DNA of 24,477 bases, taken from contig DAINOD010000042.1 in NCBI GenBank assembly GCA_036735545.1, positions 1-24,477 on the forward strand. Reading direction: 5' to 3'. Position 1 is the first letter of the stretch. Every line of letters begins with the position of its first letter. A program made the translations under genes and the position numbers. The stretch is from Rubrimonas sp036735545. Its GTDB lineage: Bacteria; Pseudomonadota; Alphaproteobacteria; Rhodobacterales; Rhodobacteraceae. The notes beneath the pieces were generated by a model. It saw only the letters and a program-made list of their open reading frames with translations. It did not search any database and was not told the origin of the DNA. This document shows positions 1 to 7,926 of this stretch, piece by piece.

Positions 1-851
1 CGCTGGCCGACGCGCCCGACCGGCTCGCCGGCCTGCTGGGCGAGGCCCGCGCGCTCGTCGTGCGCAACCGCACGCAGGTGCGCGCCCCGCTGCTCGACGC
101 GGGGATGCGGCTCGAATGCGTGGGCCGGCTCGGCGTCGGCCTCGACAACATCGACGTCGCCCTCTGCCGCGCGCGGCGGGTGGCGGTCTATCCCGCGACA
201 GGGGCCAACGACGTTTCGGTCGCGGAGTACGTGATCGGCGCAGCCCTGACGCTCGTGCGCGGAGCTTTCGGAGCCACGGCGCAGGTCGTCGCGGGTCGCT
301 GGCCACGCAACGCGCTGATCGGGCGGGAGCTTGCAGGACGCACGCTCGGGATCGTGGGGCTCGGCGGCACGGCGCGGGCGGTCGCGCGACGGGCGGCGGC
401 CTTCGACATGGCGCTGACGGGTTTCGACCCGTTCCTGCCGGCGGACGACGCAGGCTGGGCGGGGGTGCGCCGGGTCGAGGACCTGGAGACGCTGCTGGAG
501 ACGGCCGACGTGGTCACGCTGCATGTGCCGCTGACCGAGACGACCCGGCTGATGTTCGACAAGGCCGCGCTGGCGCGCATGAAGCCCGACGCTGTGCTGA
601 TCAACGCCGCGCGCGGCGGCGTCGTGGACTATTGCGCGCTGGCCGAGGCGTTGCGGCGCGGCAAGCTCGGCGGCGCGGCGCTCGACGTCTTCGAGACCGA
701 ACCGCTCGACGCCGCCGGCGGCGGGCGTTTCGCCGACGTGCCGAACCTGCTGCTGACGCCCCATGTCGCAGGCCTGACCGGAGAGAGCAACATGCGGGTC
801 TCGCATCTGATCGTCGACAGGGTGGCGGCGCATCTGGGCCTGCGGGCATGA
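1..851 (+). CDS. slcC: D-isomer-specific 2-hydroxyacid dehydrogenase, 5'-partial; candidate (S)-sulfolactate dehydrogenase
   Basis: The frame is open from the window edge (first full codon at 3) to TGA at 849-851, so the N-terminus lies outside; 282 residues are visible. The fold is that of the phosphoglycerate dehydrogenase superfamily, which reversibly oxidises 2-hydroxyacids with NAD. A Rossmann nucleotide loop reads GIVGLGGTAR (third glycine replaced by Ala), followed by an acidic residue in GFDP that fits NAD preference. The catalytic Arg (NAARGG), Glu (ETEPLD) and His (TPHVAG) are all present. Its stop overlaps the start of an Ldh2-family dehydrogenase. This same pair of unrelated dehydrogenases, SlcC and ComC, is described as a sulfolactate racemising system in Chromohalobacter. 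The substrate assignment rests on that adjacency only; another hydroxyacid is possible. Family call firm, gene symbol tentative. Confidence 0.85.
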   Translation, partial: LADAPDRLAGLLGEARALVVRNRTQVRAPLLDAGMRLECVGRLGVGLDNIDVALCRARRVAVYPATGANDVSVAEYVIGAALTLVRGAFGATAQVVAGRWPRNALIGRELAGRTLGIVGLGGTARAVARRAAAFDMALTGFDPFLPADDAGWAGVRRVEDLETLLETADVVTLHVPLTETTRLMFDKAALARMKPDAVLINAARGGVVDYCALAEALRRGKLGGAALDVFETEPLDAAGGGRFADVPNLLLTPHVAGLTGESNMRVSHLIVDRVAAHLGLRA

Positions 852-1837
852 CGCCCGACGCGGCGCGGGCGCTGGCGGCCGCGGCGCTGACGGCGCATCG
901 CACGGCGCCCGCCAACGCCGCCAGCGTCGCCGACGCGCTGGTCGCCGCCGAACTCGCCGGTCAGGCCGGTCACGGCTTGCGCCGGCTCGCAAGCTATTGC
1001 GCGCAGGCGGCCTGCGGCAAGGTGGACGGCTTCGCGACGCCCGCGACGACCCAGCCCCGCCCCGGCGTGCTGGCGATCGACGCGGGGCATGGCTTCGCCT
1101 ACCCGGCGCTCGACATCGCCGTGGCGCGGCTGCCGGCGCTGGCGGCGGCGCAGGGGGTGGCGGCGGCCGGCGTCGCGCGATCGCATCACGCCGGCGCGGC
1201 GGGCGTCTTCGTCGAGCGGCTGGCCGAGGCGGGTTGCGTCGCGCTGATGGTCGCCAACACCCCCGCCGCGATGGCGCCCTGGGGTGGGCGGCGGGCGCTC
1301 TACGGCACAGACCCGATCGCCTTCGCCGCCCCCCGCGCGGGGGGGCCGCCGGTCGTCGTCGACCTGTCGCTGTCGACCGTGGCGCGCGGCCGGGTCATGG
1401 CGGCTGCGCAGAAGGGCGAGCCGATCCCGCCCGGCTGGGCCATGGACGCCGAGGGCCGGCCGACCACTGACCCGAAGGCGGCACTGAAAGGACTGATGGC
1501 GCCCATGGGCGAGGCCAAGGGCGCCGCGCTGGCGCTGATGGTGGAGCTGCTCTGCGGCGCGCTGGTCGGCGGCGCCTTCGGCTTCGAGGCGACGTCCTTC
1601 CTCGACGCCGAGGGCGGCCCGCCCGGGGTGGCGCAGTTGCTGATCGCCTTCGACGCCGGCGTCTTCGGCGCGGAAGCTGCCGCGCGGGTCGGCGCGATGG
1701 CCGGGGCGGTCGAGGGCGAGGCCGGCGCGCGGCTGCCCGGCGCCCGGCGCGCGGCGCTGCGCGCGCGCGGCGAAGCGGAGGGGCTGGCGGTGGACGCGGC
1801 GCTGCTGGCCGAGATCCAACGGCTGGCGAAGGGCTGA
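848..1837 (+). CDS. comC: Ldh2/malate-L-lactate dehydrogenase family oxidoreductase; candidate (R)-sulfolactate dehydrogenase
   Basis: A 329-residue protein, the usual length for the Ldh2 (PF02615) family of NAD(P)-dependent dehydrogenases, which have a non-Rossmann fold. Start ATG 848 overlaps the preceding TGA (ATGA), implying translational coupling. Family hallmarks are visible: an N-terminal GHGLRRL segment (about residues 41-47), GVARSHHAGAAG containing the catalytic-region histidines (about 113-124), and the PWGGRRALYGTDPIAFA segment. Family members act on malate, lactate, ureidoglycolate, sulfolactate (ComC) or cyclic imines (Pyr2C/Pip2C reductase, DpkA). The upstream SlcC-like gene favours sulfolactate, and the expected partner enzyme, sulfolactate sulfo-lyase SuyAB, would lie outside the window. 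An imine reductase role is the main alternative, because an imino-acid-like catabolic cluster lies 13 kb downstream. Confidence 0.85.
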   Translation: MTPDAARALAAAALTAHRTAPANAASVADALVAAELAGQAGHGLRRLASYCAQAACGKVDGFATPATTQPRPGVLAIDAGHGFAYPALDIAVARLPALAAAQGVAAAGVARSHHAGAAGVFVERLAEAGCVALMVANTPAAMAPWGGRRALYGTDPIAFAAPRAGGPPVVVDLSLSTVARGRVMAAAQKGEPIPPGWAMDAEGRPTTDPKAALKGLMAPMGEAKGAALALMVELLCGALVGGAFGFEATSFLDAEGGPPGVAQLLIAFDAGVFGAEAAARVGAMAGAVEGEAGARLPGARRAALRARGEAEGLAVDAALLAEIQRLAKG

Positions 1838-1860
1838 GCGCCGCGCCATAAGCGCCGGCG

Positions 1861-4299
1861 ATGAGCCCCGAGCCGCTTCCCGTCGACGCCGTTCTTCCCG
1901 ACCTGCTGGCCGCGCTGGCGGCGGGTCCGAACGCCGTGCTGCAGGCCCCGCCCGGCGCGGGCAAGACCACGCGCGTCCCGCTCGCGCTGATGGGCGCGCC
2001 CTGGGCCGCCGGGCGGATCGTGATGCTGGAGCCGCGCCGGCTGGCCGCCCGGGGCGCCGCGGGTTTCATGGCCGAAGGTCTCGGCGAGCCGGTCGGCGCC
2101 AGGGTGGGCCTGCGGATGCGTGGCGAGACCCGCGTCTCTGCCGCCACCCGCGTCGAGGTGGTGACCGAGGGCGTGCTGACGCGGATGCTGCAGGCCGACC
2201 CCGCGCTCGAAGGCGTCGCGGCGGTGATCTTCGACGAAATCCACGAGCGCTCGCTGAACGCCGACCTCGGCCTCGCGCTCTGCCTCGAGGCGCAGGCGGC
2301 GTTGCGCCCGGATCTGCGGCTGGTGGCGATGTCGGCGACGCTCGACGCGGCGCCGGCGGCCCGCCTGATGCAGGCGCCGGTCCTCACCGCCGAGGGCCGC
2401 GCCTTTCCGGTGGAGACCCTCTGGGCCGAGGCGCCGCCCGGCGGCAGGCGGCTGGAGGAGGTCGTGGCGGAGGCGGTCATGCGCGCGCTCGACATGACCG
2501 ACGGCGACGTGCTGGCCTTCCTGCCGGGGACGGGCGAGATCGCGCGCGCCGCCGCCCGGCTCGGGCCGCGCCTGCCCGCCGACGTGGACCTGCGCGAACT
2601 CTACGGCGACCTGCCGCTCGCGCGCCAGCAGGCGGCCGTGGCGCCCTGCCCGCCCGGCCGGCGCAAGGCGGTGCTGGCGACGGCGGTGGCGGAGACCTCG
2701 CTGACCGTCGCGGGCGTGCGGGCGGTGGTGGACGCGGGGCTTGCGCGTCGGTCGCGCTTCGACCCCGGTTCGGGGATGAGCCGGCTAGTCACCGAGCGCG
2801 CCTCCCGCGCCGAGGCCGATCAGCGCCGGGGCCGCGCCGGGCGGGTGGCGCCGGGGCTCTGCCTGCGGCTGTGGACCCGCGGCGAGGAAGGGGCCATGCC
2901 CGCCTTCGCGCCGCCCGAGATGCTGACCGCCGATCTGACGGGCCTCGCGCTGGAGCTGGCCGCCTGGGGCGCGGAGCCTGGCGCGCTCGCCTTGCTCGAC
3001 CAGCCGCCGGCCGCCGCTTTCGCCGAGGCGCGGGCGCTGTTGCGCGATCTCGGGGCGCTGGACGGCGCGGGGCGGATCACGGCGCATGGCCGCGCCATGG
3101 CGGCGACGCCGCTGCATCCGCGGCTGGCCCATATGGCGCTGACCGCCGCTCCCGCCGACGCGGCGACGGCCCGCGCGCTGGCGGCGCTGCTGGCCGAGCG
3201 CGACCCGCTGCGCGGCGCCGGGGCCGACCTGTCGCTGCGGCTGGCGGCCTTCGCCGCGCCCGCGCGCGCGCCGGTCGAGGCGCGCGCCGCGCTGGCCCGC
3301 GCCGCCGAGACGGCGCGGCGGCTCGGGCCGCCTGGTCGGATCGACCCGACCGCGGCCGGGCGGCTCGCGGCGCTGGCGTGGCCGGACCGGCTGGCCCTGC
3401 GCCGACCGGGGAGCGCGCCACGCTGGCTGCTCTCCGGCGGCAAGGGCGTGCGGATGAACGAGACCGATCCGCTGGCGGGCGCGGAGGCGCTGGCCGTCGC
3501 CGACACCGACGGCGACCCGCGCGAGGCGACGGTCCGCCTCGCTGCGCCGCTGTCGCGGGCCGAGCTGGAGGCGGCGGGGACCGTGGCGGTCGTCCGCGTC
3601 GTCGCATGGTCGCGCCGCGACCGCGCCGTGATCGCCCGGCGCGAGCGGCGCCTCGGCGCGCTGGCGCTGGGCGCGGCGCCTTTGCCGGACGCGCGGGCCG
3701 ACGAGATTGCGGCGGCCATGGCGGAGGGCGTGCGCGACCTCGGCCTCGACGCCCTGCCCTGGAGCCCGGCGGCGCTCTCGCTGCGGGACCGGGCGCGCTG
3801 GCTCGCCACGGGGGGCGGGGACTGGCCCGACTGGAGCGACGCGGCCTTGCTGGAGAGCCTTCCGGACTGGCTCGGGCCCTTCCTCGGCGACTGTCGCCGC
3901 GCCGAAGACCTCGCCCGGCTCGATCTGGCAGCCGCCTTGCGCGCTGCGCTGGGCCCGCTGGCGGCGCGCCTCGACCGCGCGGCGCCGTCCCATGTCGAGA
4001 CGCCCGCCGGCAGCCGCGCGGCGATAGACTACGGCCGCGGGACGCCGACGATCAGCGTGCGCCCGCAGGCGCTCTACGGCCTCGACCGTCACCCCTGCGC
4101 GGGGGGGCGGCCGCTGCTGGTGGAGCTGCTGTCCCCCGCAGGCCGGCCCATCGCCATCACCGCCGACCTGCCTGCCTTCTGGCGCGCCGGCTGGGCCGAT
4201 GTCCGGCGCGACATGCGCGGCCGCTATCCCCGCCACGACTGGCCGGAGGACCCCCTCGCCGCAGCCCCGACCCTGCGCGCCAAGGCGCGGAACCCGTGA
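1861..4299 (+). CDS. hrpB: ATP-dependent RNA helicase HrpB (DEAH box)
   Basis: An 812-residue protein of full HrpB length. Motif I is PPGAGKTT (30-37), motif II is DEIH (123-126), motif III is SAT (156-158) and motif VI is QRRGRAGR (321-328), defining a DExH superfamily 2 helicase. The HrpB-specific C-terminal domain is complete and ends with the family signature around the GRYPRHDWPEDP segment. HrpB proteins are cytoplasmic; their RNA substrate and physiological role are poorly defined. ATG 1861 lies 23 bp after the comC stop, and I see no strong Shine-Dalgarno sequence. The stop overlaps the next gene's GTG. The gene is probably a conserved housekeeping locus without functional links to the metabolic genes on either side. 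Confidence 0.95.
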   Translation: MSPEPLPVDAVLPDLLAALAAGPNAVLQAPPGAGKTTRVPLALMGAPWAAGRIVMLEPRRLAARGAAGFMAEGLGEPVGARVGLRMRGETRVSAATRVEVVTEGVLTRMLQADPALEGVAAVIFDEIHERSLNADLGLALCLEAQAALRPDLRLVAMSATLDAAPAARLMQAPVLTAEGRAFPVETLWAEAPPGGRRLEEVVAEAVMRALDMTDGDVLAFLPGTGEIARAAARLGPRLPADVDLRELYGDLPLARQQAAVAPCPPGRRKAVLATAVAETSLTVAGVRAVVDAGLARRSRFDPGSGMSRLVTERASRAEADQRRGRAGRVAPGLCLRLWTRGEEGAMPAFAPPEMLTADLTGLALELAAWGAEPGALALLDQPPAAAFAEARALLRDLGALDGAGRITAHGRAMAATPLHPRLAHMALTAAPADAATARALAALLAERDPLRGAGADLSLRLAAFAAPARAPVEARAALARAAETARRLGPPGRIDPTAAGRLAALAWPDRLALRRPGSAPRWLLSGGKGVRMNETDPLAGAEALAVADTDGDPREATVRLAAPLSRAELEAAGTVAVVRVVAWSRRDRAVIARRERRLGALALGAAPLPDARADEIAAAMAEGVRDLGLDALPWSPAALSLRDRARWLATGGGDWPDWSDAALLESLPDWLGPFLGDCRRAEDLARLDLAAALRAALGPLAARLDRAAPSHVETPAGSRAAIDYGRGTPTISVRPQALYGLDRHPCAGGRPLLVELLSPAGRPIAITADLPAFWRAGWADVRRDMRGRYPRHDWPEDPLAAAPTLRAKARNP

Positions 4300-4733
4300 A
4301 GCGCGGCGTCGCCCTCGCCGTGGTGGCGCTGGCCGCGTGGCTCAGCCTGACGCCGAAGCCGCCGAGCATGGCCGGCCTGCCCTCGGGGTCGGACCTCGTC
4401 GCGCATGCGATCATGTTCGCCGGCGTCGCCCTGGCGCTGCTGCGCGCCTGGCCGGCGTCGGGCGCCGTGGCGCTGGCGCTGGCGGTGGCGCTGGAGGCGG
4501 GCCAACTCGCCGTGGAAGGCCGTCACTTCTTCTTCGGCGACATGGCGGCGAACATGATCGGCGTGGCGCTGGGGGCGCTTGCTCAGCCGATCCTCGTCGC
4601 AGCCAGCCGCGCCTCGTCGAGCGTGATCCCGAGCCCCGGCGCCTCGGACAGCGCGAGCCGGCCGTCGTGCGCCTCCAGCGGCGCGCAAAGCGGGAAGTCG
4701 CGGCGCTCCAGCGACCATTCGGGCGGATCGTAG
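4296..4733 (+). CDS. VanZ-like small membrane protein with run-on C-terminus
   Basis: GTG 4296 overlaps the hrpB stop (GTGA). The 145-residue product has four hydrophobic segments in its first ~100 residues: AVVALAAWLSL near the N-terminus, then IMFAGVALALLRAW, VALALAVALEAG and MIGVALGALAQPILV. VanZ-like spacing of polar residues is visible: an Asp and His in SDLVAHAIMF, Glu and Gln in EAGQLAVEGR, and Asp and Asn in FGDMAANMIG. The family role is unclear; only the teicoplanin-resistance member VanZ has a phenotype. After about residue 103 the sequence becomes Ser/Arg-rich and hydrophilic, because this stretch is antisense to the 3' end of the enolase-superfamily gene. The natural stop therefore seems to be lost or displaced. 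The core family call is good; the tail may be non-functional or reflect a base error near 4600. Confidence 0.72.
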   Translation: MKRGVALAVVALAAWLSLTPKPPSMAGLPSGSDLVAHAIMFAGVALALLRAWPASGAVALALAVALEAGQLAVEGRHFFFGDMAANMIGVALGALAQPILVAASRASSSVIPSPGASDSASRPSCASSGAQSGKSRRSSDHSGGS

Positions 4734-5707
4734 GGCCACTCGAACCACGCCGCCTCACCCACCCCGGCGGCGAGATGGGCGTTGGCCAGCACGCCGATCC
4801 CGTTGGTCCATGCGTGGGGCGTGAACGCGACGCCGGCCTCCCGCGCCATTAGCGCCACGCGCCGCAGGCCGGTGACGCCGCCAACCAGCGCCGCGTCGGG
4901 CTGCAGCACGTCGAGGCAGCGCCCCTCGACCAGCGCGCGCAGCTCGTGCGCCTCGCGCGTCATCTCGCCGCCGGCGATGCGCAGGGCCGTGGCGTCGCGC
5001 AGGGCGCGCATCCCGGCCAGATCGCCGCGATGCAGCGGCTCCTCCATCCAGTAGACGCCCAGCGGCTCCAGCGCGCGCGCCACCGCCAGCGCGTCCTTGA
5101 GGGTCCAGGCGGCGCGCGCATCCCATGGCATCCGCCAGCCCTGGTTGCAGTCGACCATCAGCTCGAGGCGGTCGCCGACGCGGGCGCGGATCGCCTCCAG
5201 CGCCGCGAGGTCGGCGCGCCAGCCCTCGCGCCCGCCCTCGGTCGCAGTGAAGCGCACCTTCATCGCCCCGAAACCCTCGGCGAGATAGCGCTCCGCGGTC
5301 TCCGCCATGGCGCCCGCGTCGCGCAGCGCGCCGGAGGAGGCGTAGAGCCGCACGCCGTCCGCGCGCCCCCCGAGCAGCCGCCAGACCGGCTCGCCGGTGA
5401 TCTTGCCGGCGAGATCCCACAGCGCGAGGTCCATCGGCCAGCAGCGGCCATAGTGGAACTGGATGTGGCTCAGCGTCTCGTGGTGCAGCTCCACCCGACG
5501 CGGATCGCGGCCGACGAACAGGTGGGCGTGGTCGGCGAGACCGAGGCAGAGATCGCCGGAGCCGACGCCCTCGCGCCCGTCCTCGTCGCGCACGCGCACG
5601 ATGGTGGCGTCGAAATGGACCCGCGGGCGGCCGTCCCAGCTCGCCTTGAAGGGCGGGTCCAGCGGCAGGCGGTGGCGGCTCACCGCGACCGAGGCGATCC
5701 GGCTCAC
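4583..5707 (-). CDS. Mandelate racemase/muconate lactonizing enzyme family protein (enolase superfamily)
   Basis: GTG 5707 overlaps the upstream gene's TGA (GTGA), giving a 374-residue protein of typical length. The enolase-superfamily metal ligands are present: D186 (VDCNQGW), E222/E223 (WMEEP) and E248 (GGE). A mandelate-racemase-type Asp/His dyad is visible as D271 (QPD) and H298 (TPHAW). The second-strand motif is K150-V-R152 (KxR) instead of the common KxK. These enzymes remove the proton alpha to a carboxylate, leading to dehydration or racemisation of sugar acids or other hydroxy/amino acids. Coupling to an iron alcohol dehydrogenase suggests a two-step acid catabolism. The specific substrate cannot be assigned. 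Its 3' end overlaps the VanZ-like frame by 151 bp, tail to tail. Confidence 0.88.
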   Translation of the reverse strand: MSRIASVAVSRHRLPLDPPFKASWDGRPRVHFDATIVRVRDEDGREGVGSGDLCLGLADHAHLFVGRDPRRVELHHETLSHIQFHYGRCWPMDLALWDLAGKITGEPVWRLLGGRADGVRLYASSGALRDAGAMAETAERYLAEGFGAMKVRFTATEGGREGWRADLAALEAIRARVGDRLELMVDCNQGWRMPWDARAAWTLKDALAVARALEPLGVYWMEEPLHRGDLAGMRALRDATALRIAGGEMTREAHELRALVEGRCLDVLQPDAALVGGVTGLRRVALMAREAGVAFTPHAWTNGIGVLANAHLAAGVGEAAWFEWPYDPPEWSLERRDFPLCAPLEAHDGRLALSEAPGLGITLDEARLAATRIG

Positions 5708-6819
5708 GACGCGAGCGCCAGCATGGCCGCCGCGAAGGCGGCGAGGTCGTCGTCGCCGACGGCGCGGGCGGTCTTGTCGCGCATCGGCCGGTTCTGCGGC
5801 GCCTGCATCGCGGCGACCAGCGCGGCCGGCGTCACGGCGGCGAAGGCTTCGGGCAGGCGGCGCGCGACGCCGCAGCGGTCCATGAAGGCCGACATCCAGC
5901 CGGGCGGGTCGGCGTCGGCGCCCAGCGCCGCCGCGGCCTCCGCCATGGCCGGCGTGGAGGCGCTCCAGAGCCACGGCAGCGTCGCCTCGAAGGCGAGCGC
6001 GGTGGCCAGCCCGTGGTGGACCGGCCCCAGCGAGCCGAGCCCGTGGCTGACCAGATGCGCCACCGCCGTCCCGCTGGCGTCGATCGCCGCGCCCGCGAGA
6101 CAGGCCGCCCAGGCCATGTCGCGCCGCGCCTCGACGTCGCCGCCGTCCGCGACCGCCCGCGGCAGGGCGCGCGCGATCAGCCGCAGCGCCTCGTGCGCGC
6201 GCGAACGGGAAGCGGGCGAGGCGGCGCGGTTGGTCGCCGCCTCGAAGGCGTGGACCAGCGCGTCCATCCCGCACCACGCCGTCAGATGCGGCGGCAGCGA
6301 GACCGCCAGCAGCGGGTCGAGGATGGCGAGGTCGGGCCGCGCCGCCTCGCCCCAGACCCAGGTCTTGGCCCCGTCGCGCGTCGAGAACACCGCGGTCGCC
6401 GTCGCCTCCGATCCCGCGCCTGCGGTGGTGGGCACCGCGATCAGCCGCAGCCGGGCCGGCAGGGGCGCGGCGCAGGCGGCGTAGAATTCAGGGTCGGCGC
6501 CGGAGACGGCGCAGAAGGCGGCGACCTTGGCCACGTCGATGGCCGAGCCGCCGCCGAGACCCACCACCGCGCCGCAACCCTGCGCCGCGCGCGCCGCCGC
6601 CGCGATCTGCGCCGCCTTGGGTTCTGGAGAGAAGGCGTCGAACACGGTCGCCGCCACGCCCGCCGCCGCCAGCGCCGCCGCGGCGCGCCCGGCGACGCCC
6701 ATGGCGACCAGCGCCGGGTCGGCCACCACCAGCGCCCGCGCCGCGCCGATCCGCGCGCCCAGCGCGTCGAGGGCGCCGGCGCCGACGAGGATCTCGGGCA
6801 TGGGCGGCGAGGTGAACAC
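5704..6819 (-). CDS. Iron-containing (group III) alcohol dehydrogenase / maleylacetate reductase-like
   Basis: A 371-residue protein of the Fe-ADH superfamily, which reduces aldehydes or ketones (or oxidises alcohols) with NAD(P)H. The nucleotide motif GGGSAID lies at 89-95. The four iron ligands are present with canonical spacing: D186 and H190 (MDALVH), then H255 and H269, 14 residues apart as in FucO. GTG 6819 is chosen over the in-frame ATG 6801 because an AGGAG lies 7 nt upstream of the GTG. It is first in a two-gene operon with the enolase-superfamily gene (4-bp overlap) and is divergent from a LysR gene, its likely regulator. Possible activities include maleylacetate reductase, lactaldehyde reductase or phosphonate-type reductases; nothing here decides among them. 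Confidence 0.87.
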   Translation of the reverse strand: MFTSPPMPEILVGAGALDALGARIGAARALVVADPALVAMGVAGRAAAALAAAGVAATVFDAFSPEPKAAQIAAAARAAQGCGAVVGLGGGSAIDVAKVAAFCAVSGADPEFYAACAAPLPARLRLIAVPTTAGAGSEATATAVFSTRDGAKTWVWGEAARPDLAILDPLLAVSLPPHLTAWCGMDALVHAFEAATNRAASPASRSRAHEALRLIARALPRAVADGGDVEARRDMAWAACLAGAAIDASGTAVAHLVSHGLGSLGPVHHGLATALAFEATLPWLWSASTPAMAEAAAALGADADPPGWMSAFMDRCGVARRLPEAFAAVTPAALVAAMQAPQNRPMRDKTARAVGDDDLAAFAAAMLALAS

Positions 6820-6826
6820 GGGCGGG

Positions 6827-6831
6827 CTCCT
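6827..6831 (-). promoter_or_regulatory. Ribosome binding site deciding GTG start of Fe-ADH
   Basis: Read on the minus strand this is AGGAG, 7 nt before GTG 6819. The downstream ATG at 6801 has no comparable site, so the GTG start is preferred. Confidence 0.6.
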
Positions 6832-6904
6832 GCGGTTGCGCGGCCATCATGCGCGATGGACGGCCGCGGCCAAATCCGTCAGCGTCTCGGCGTCCTTGAT
6901 GACC
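6832..6904. promoter_or_regulatory. Divergent control region between Fe-ADH and LysR genes
   Basis: The 96-bp divergent gap (6820-6915) holds several dyads. CCATC-N6-GATGG lies at 6844-6859, the palindrome GGCCGCGGCC at 6862-6871, and TGAT-N8-ATCA at 6897-6912, which contains a LysR-box-like T-N11-A (T6900, A6912). LysR regulators commonly bind such dyads between themselves and a divergent target. No convincing sigma-70 hexamers are seen. Assignment as operator is inference. Confidence 0.4.
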
Positions 6905-6908
6905 GGAG
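6905..6908 (+). promoter_or_regulatory. Ribosome binding site deciding GTG start of LysR
   Basis: GGAG lies 7 nt upstream of GTG 6916, and the LysR helix-turn-helix begins only a few codons later. The frame stays open far upstream, antisense to the Fe-ADH gene, so this site fixes the start. Confidence 0.6.
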
Positions 6909-6915
6909 ATCATCA

Positions 6916-7791
6916 GTGCGCCCGCTCGACCGCCTGTCGCTGGAGGCCCTGCGCGTGTTCGAGGCGGCGGCGCGCTGGCGCAACTTCTCGGCCGCCGCGC
7001 GCGAGCTCGGCGTGACGCAGGCCGCCGTCAGCCGCCGGGTCCAGGGGCTGGAGCTGGACCTGGGGGTCGCGCTGTTCCTGCGCCGCGGCCGCCGCCTTTC
7101 CCTCACGCCCGAGGGCGAGCGGCTGGGCCGGCGCGTTCGTGCGGCGCTGGACTATCTGGCCGAAGGATTGGCCGAACTGGCGCCCGAGGCGCCCTCGGTC
7201 TCGCTCGCGGCGTCGGGCTCGGTCAGCCATTTCTGGCTCGGCCCCGCCCTGCGCGCCTTCGCCGCCGCCAACCCCGAGGTCACGCTGCGGCTGACCACCA
7301 CCGACGACATGGCCGCGCTCGCCGACGAGGCCCACGACGTCGCCATCCTCTATGGCGCCGGCGAGCACCCGCGCTGGCGGCTGACGCCGCTTCTGCCCGA
7401 GCGCCTCGCCCCCGTGGCGTCGCCGGCGCTGATCGCGGCGACCGGAGGACGGCTGGAGGCGATGGCGCTGCTCGACTACGCGCCGCTCAACGCGCACTGG
7501 CGCACCCTGCGCGACTGGGCCGTGCGGGCCGGACAGCCGGCGGCGCGCCGGACGCGGCTGAGCTTCAGCACCTACGCCACCGCCATCGAGGCGGCGCTGC
7601 GCGGCGACGGGGCGGCGCTGGGCAGCCTCGCCCTGCTGGGCGCGCATCTGGAGGCGGGGGCGCTGGCCCAGGTCTGCGGCCCGATATGGGAGACGGGGAT
7701 GGGCTATCATGTGGGGCTGCCCCGCGGCCGCGCGCCGTCGCCCGCCGCCGCGGCGCTGCACGCGGCGCTGCTGGCGCAGGCGAACGGCTGA
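6916..7791 (+). CDS. LysR-family transcriptional regulator (GcvA-like)
   Basis: A 291-residue protein with the classic LysR N-terminal winged helix-turn-helix in about the first 60 residues, including FEAAARWRNFSAAARELG, then VTQAAVSRRVQGLE, then LTPEG. A periplasmic-binding-protein-like effector domain follows from about residue 90. The GTG start is supported by GGAG at 6905. It is divergent from the Fe-ADH/enolase pair (96 bp) and is followed on the same strand by the peptide transporter operon (135 bp), so either could be its target. Divergent neighbours are the usual LysR targets, so the Fe-ADH operon is the first guess. The effector is probably a small acid, but it is not visible from sequence. 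Confidence 0.9.
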   Translation: MRPLDRLSLEALRVFEAAARWRNFSAAARELGVTQAAVSRRVQGLELDLGVALFLRRGRRLSLTPEGERLGRRVRAALDYLAEGLAELAPEAPSVSLAASGSVSHFWLGPALRAFAAANPEVTLRLTTTDDMAALADEAHDVAILYGAGEHPRWRLTPLLPERLAPVASPALIAATGGRLEAMALLDYAPLNAHWRTLRDWAVRAGQPAARRTRLSFSTYATAIEAALRGDGAALGSLALLGAHLEAGALAQVCGPIWETGMGYHVGLPRGRAPSPAAAALHAALLAQANG

Positions 7792-7926
7792 GGCGCATCG
7801 CGACGGTTTCCCGACGCCGGCCGCATGAGACCGGTCCCTTGGCTGTGGACACGCGGAGCAGGCAGGTTAATCTCGCGCGCAAGAACGGAGCGGCGCCGCG
7901 ACGCGGACGCCAGCAGGGAGACGGCC
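7792..7926 (+). promoter_or_regulatory. Leader region of the peptide-transporter operon
   Basis: This 135-bp gap precedes the binding-protein gene. It contains AGGGAG (7915-7920), 6 nt before ATG 7927. A TTGGCT (7839-7844) and a TTAAT-containing stretch (7867-7871) are the only promoter-like elements, but their spacing is too long for a standard sigma-70 promoter. An 8-bp palindrome GACCGGTC lies at 7829-7836. A promoter here is expected but not demonstrated. Confidence 0.3.

Noticed and set aside
2871..4295. A long open frame upstream of and continuous with the VanZ-like gene
   Set aside because: It runs out of frame through hrpB and is Arg/Gly/Pro-rich; only the part from GTG 4296 shows membrane segments and VanZ-like residues.
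7825..7926. Longer N-terminus for the peptide-binding protein starting at 7825
   Set aside because: It would place an Arg-rich leader before a good signal peptide; ATG 7927 has AGGGAG upstream and starts the signal peptide.
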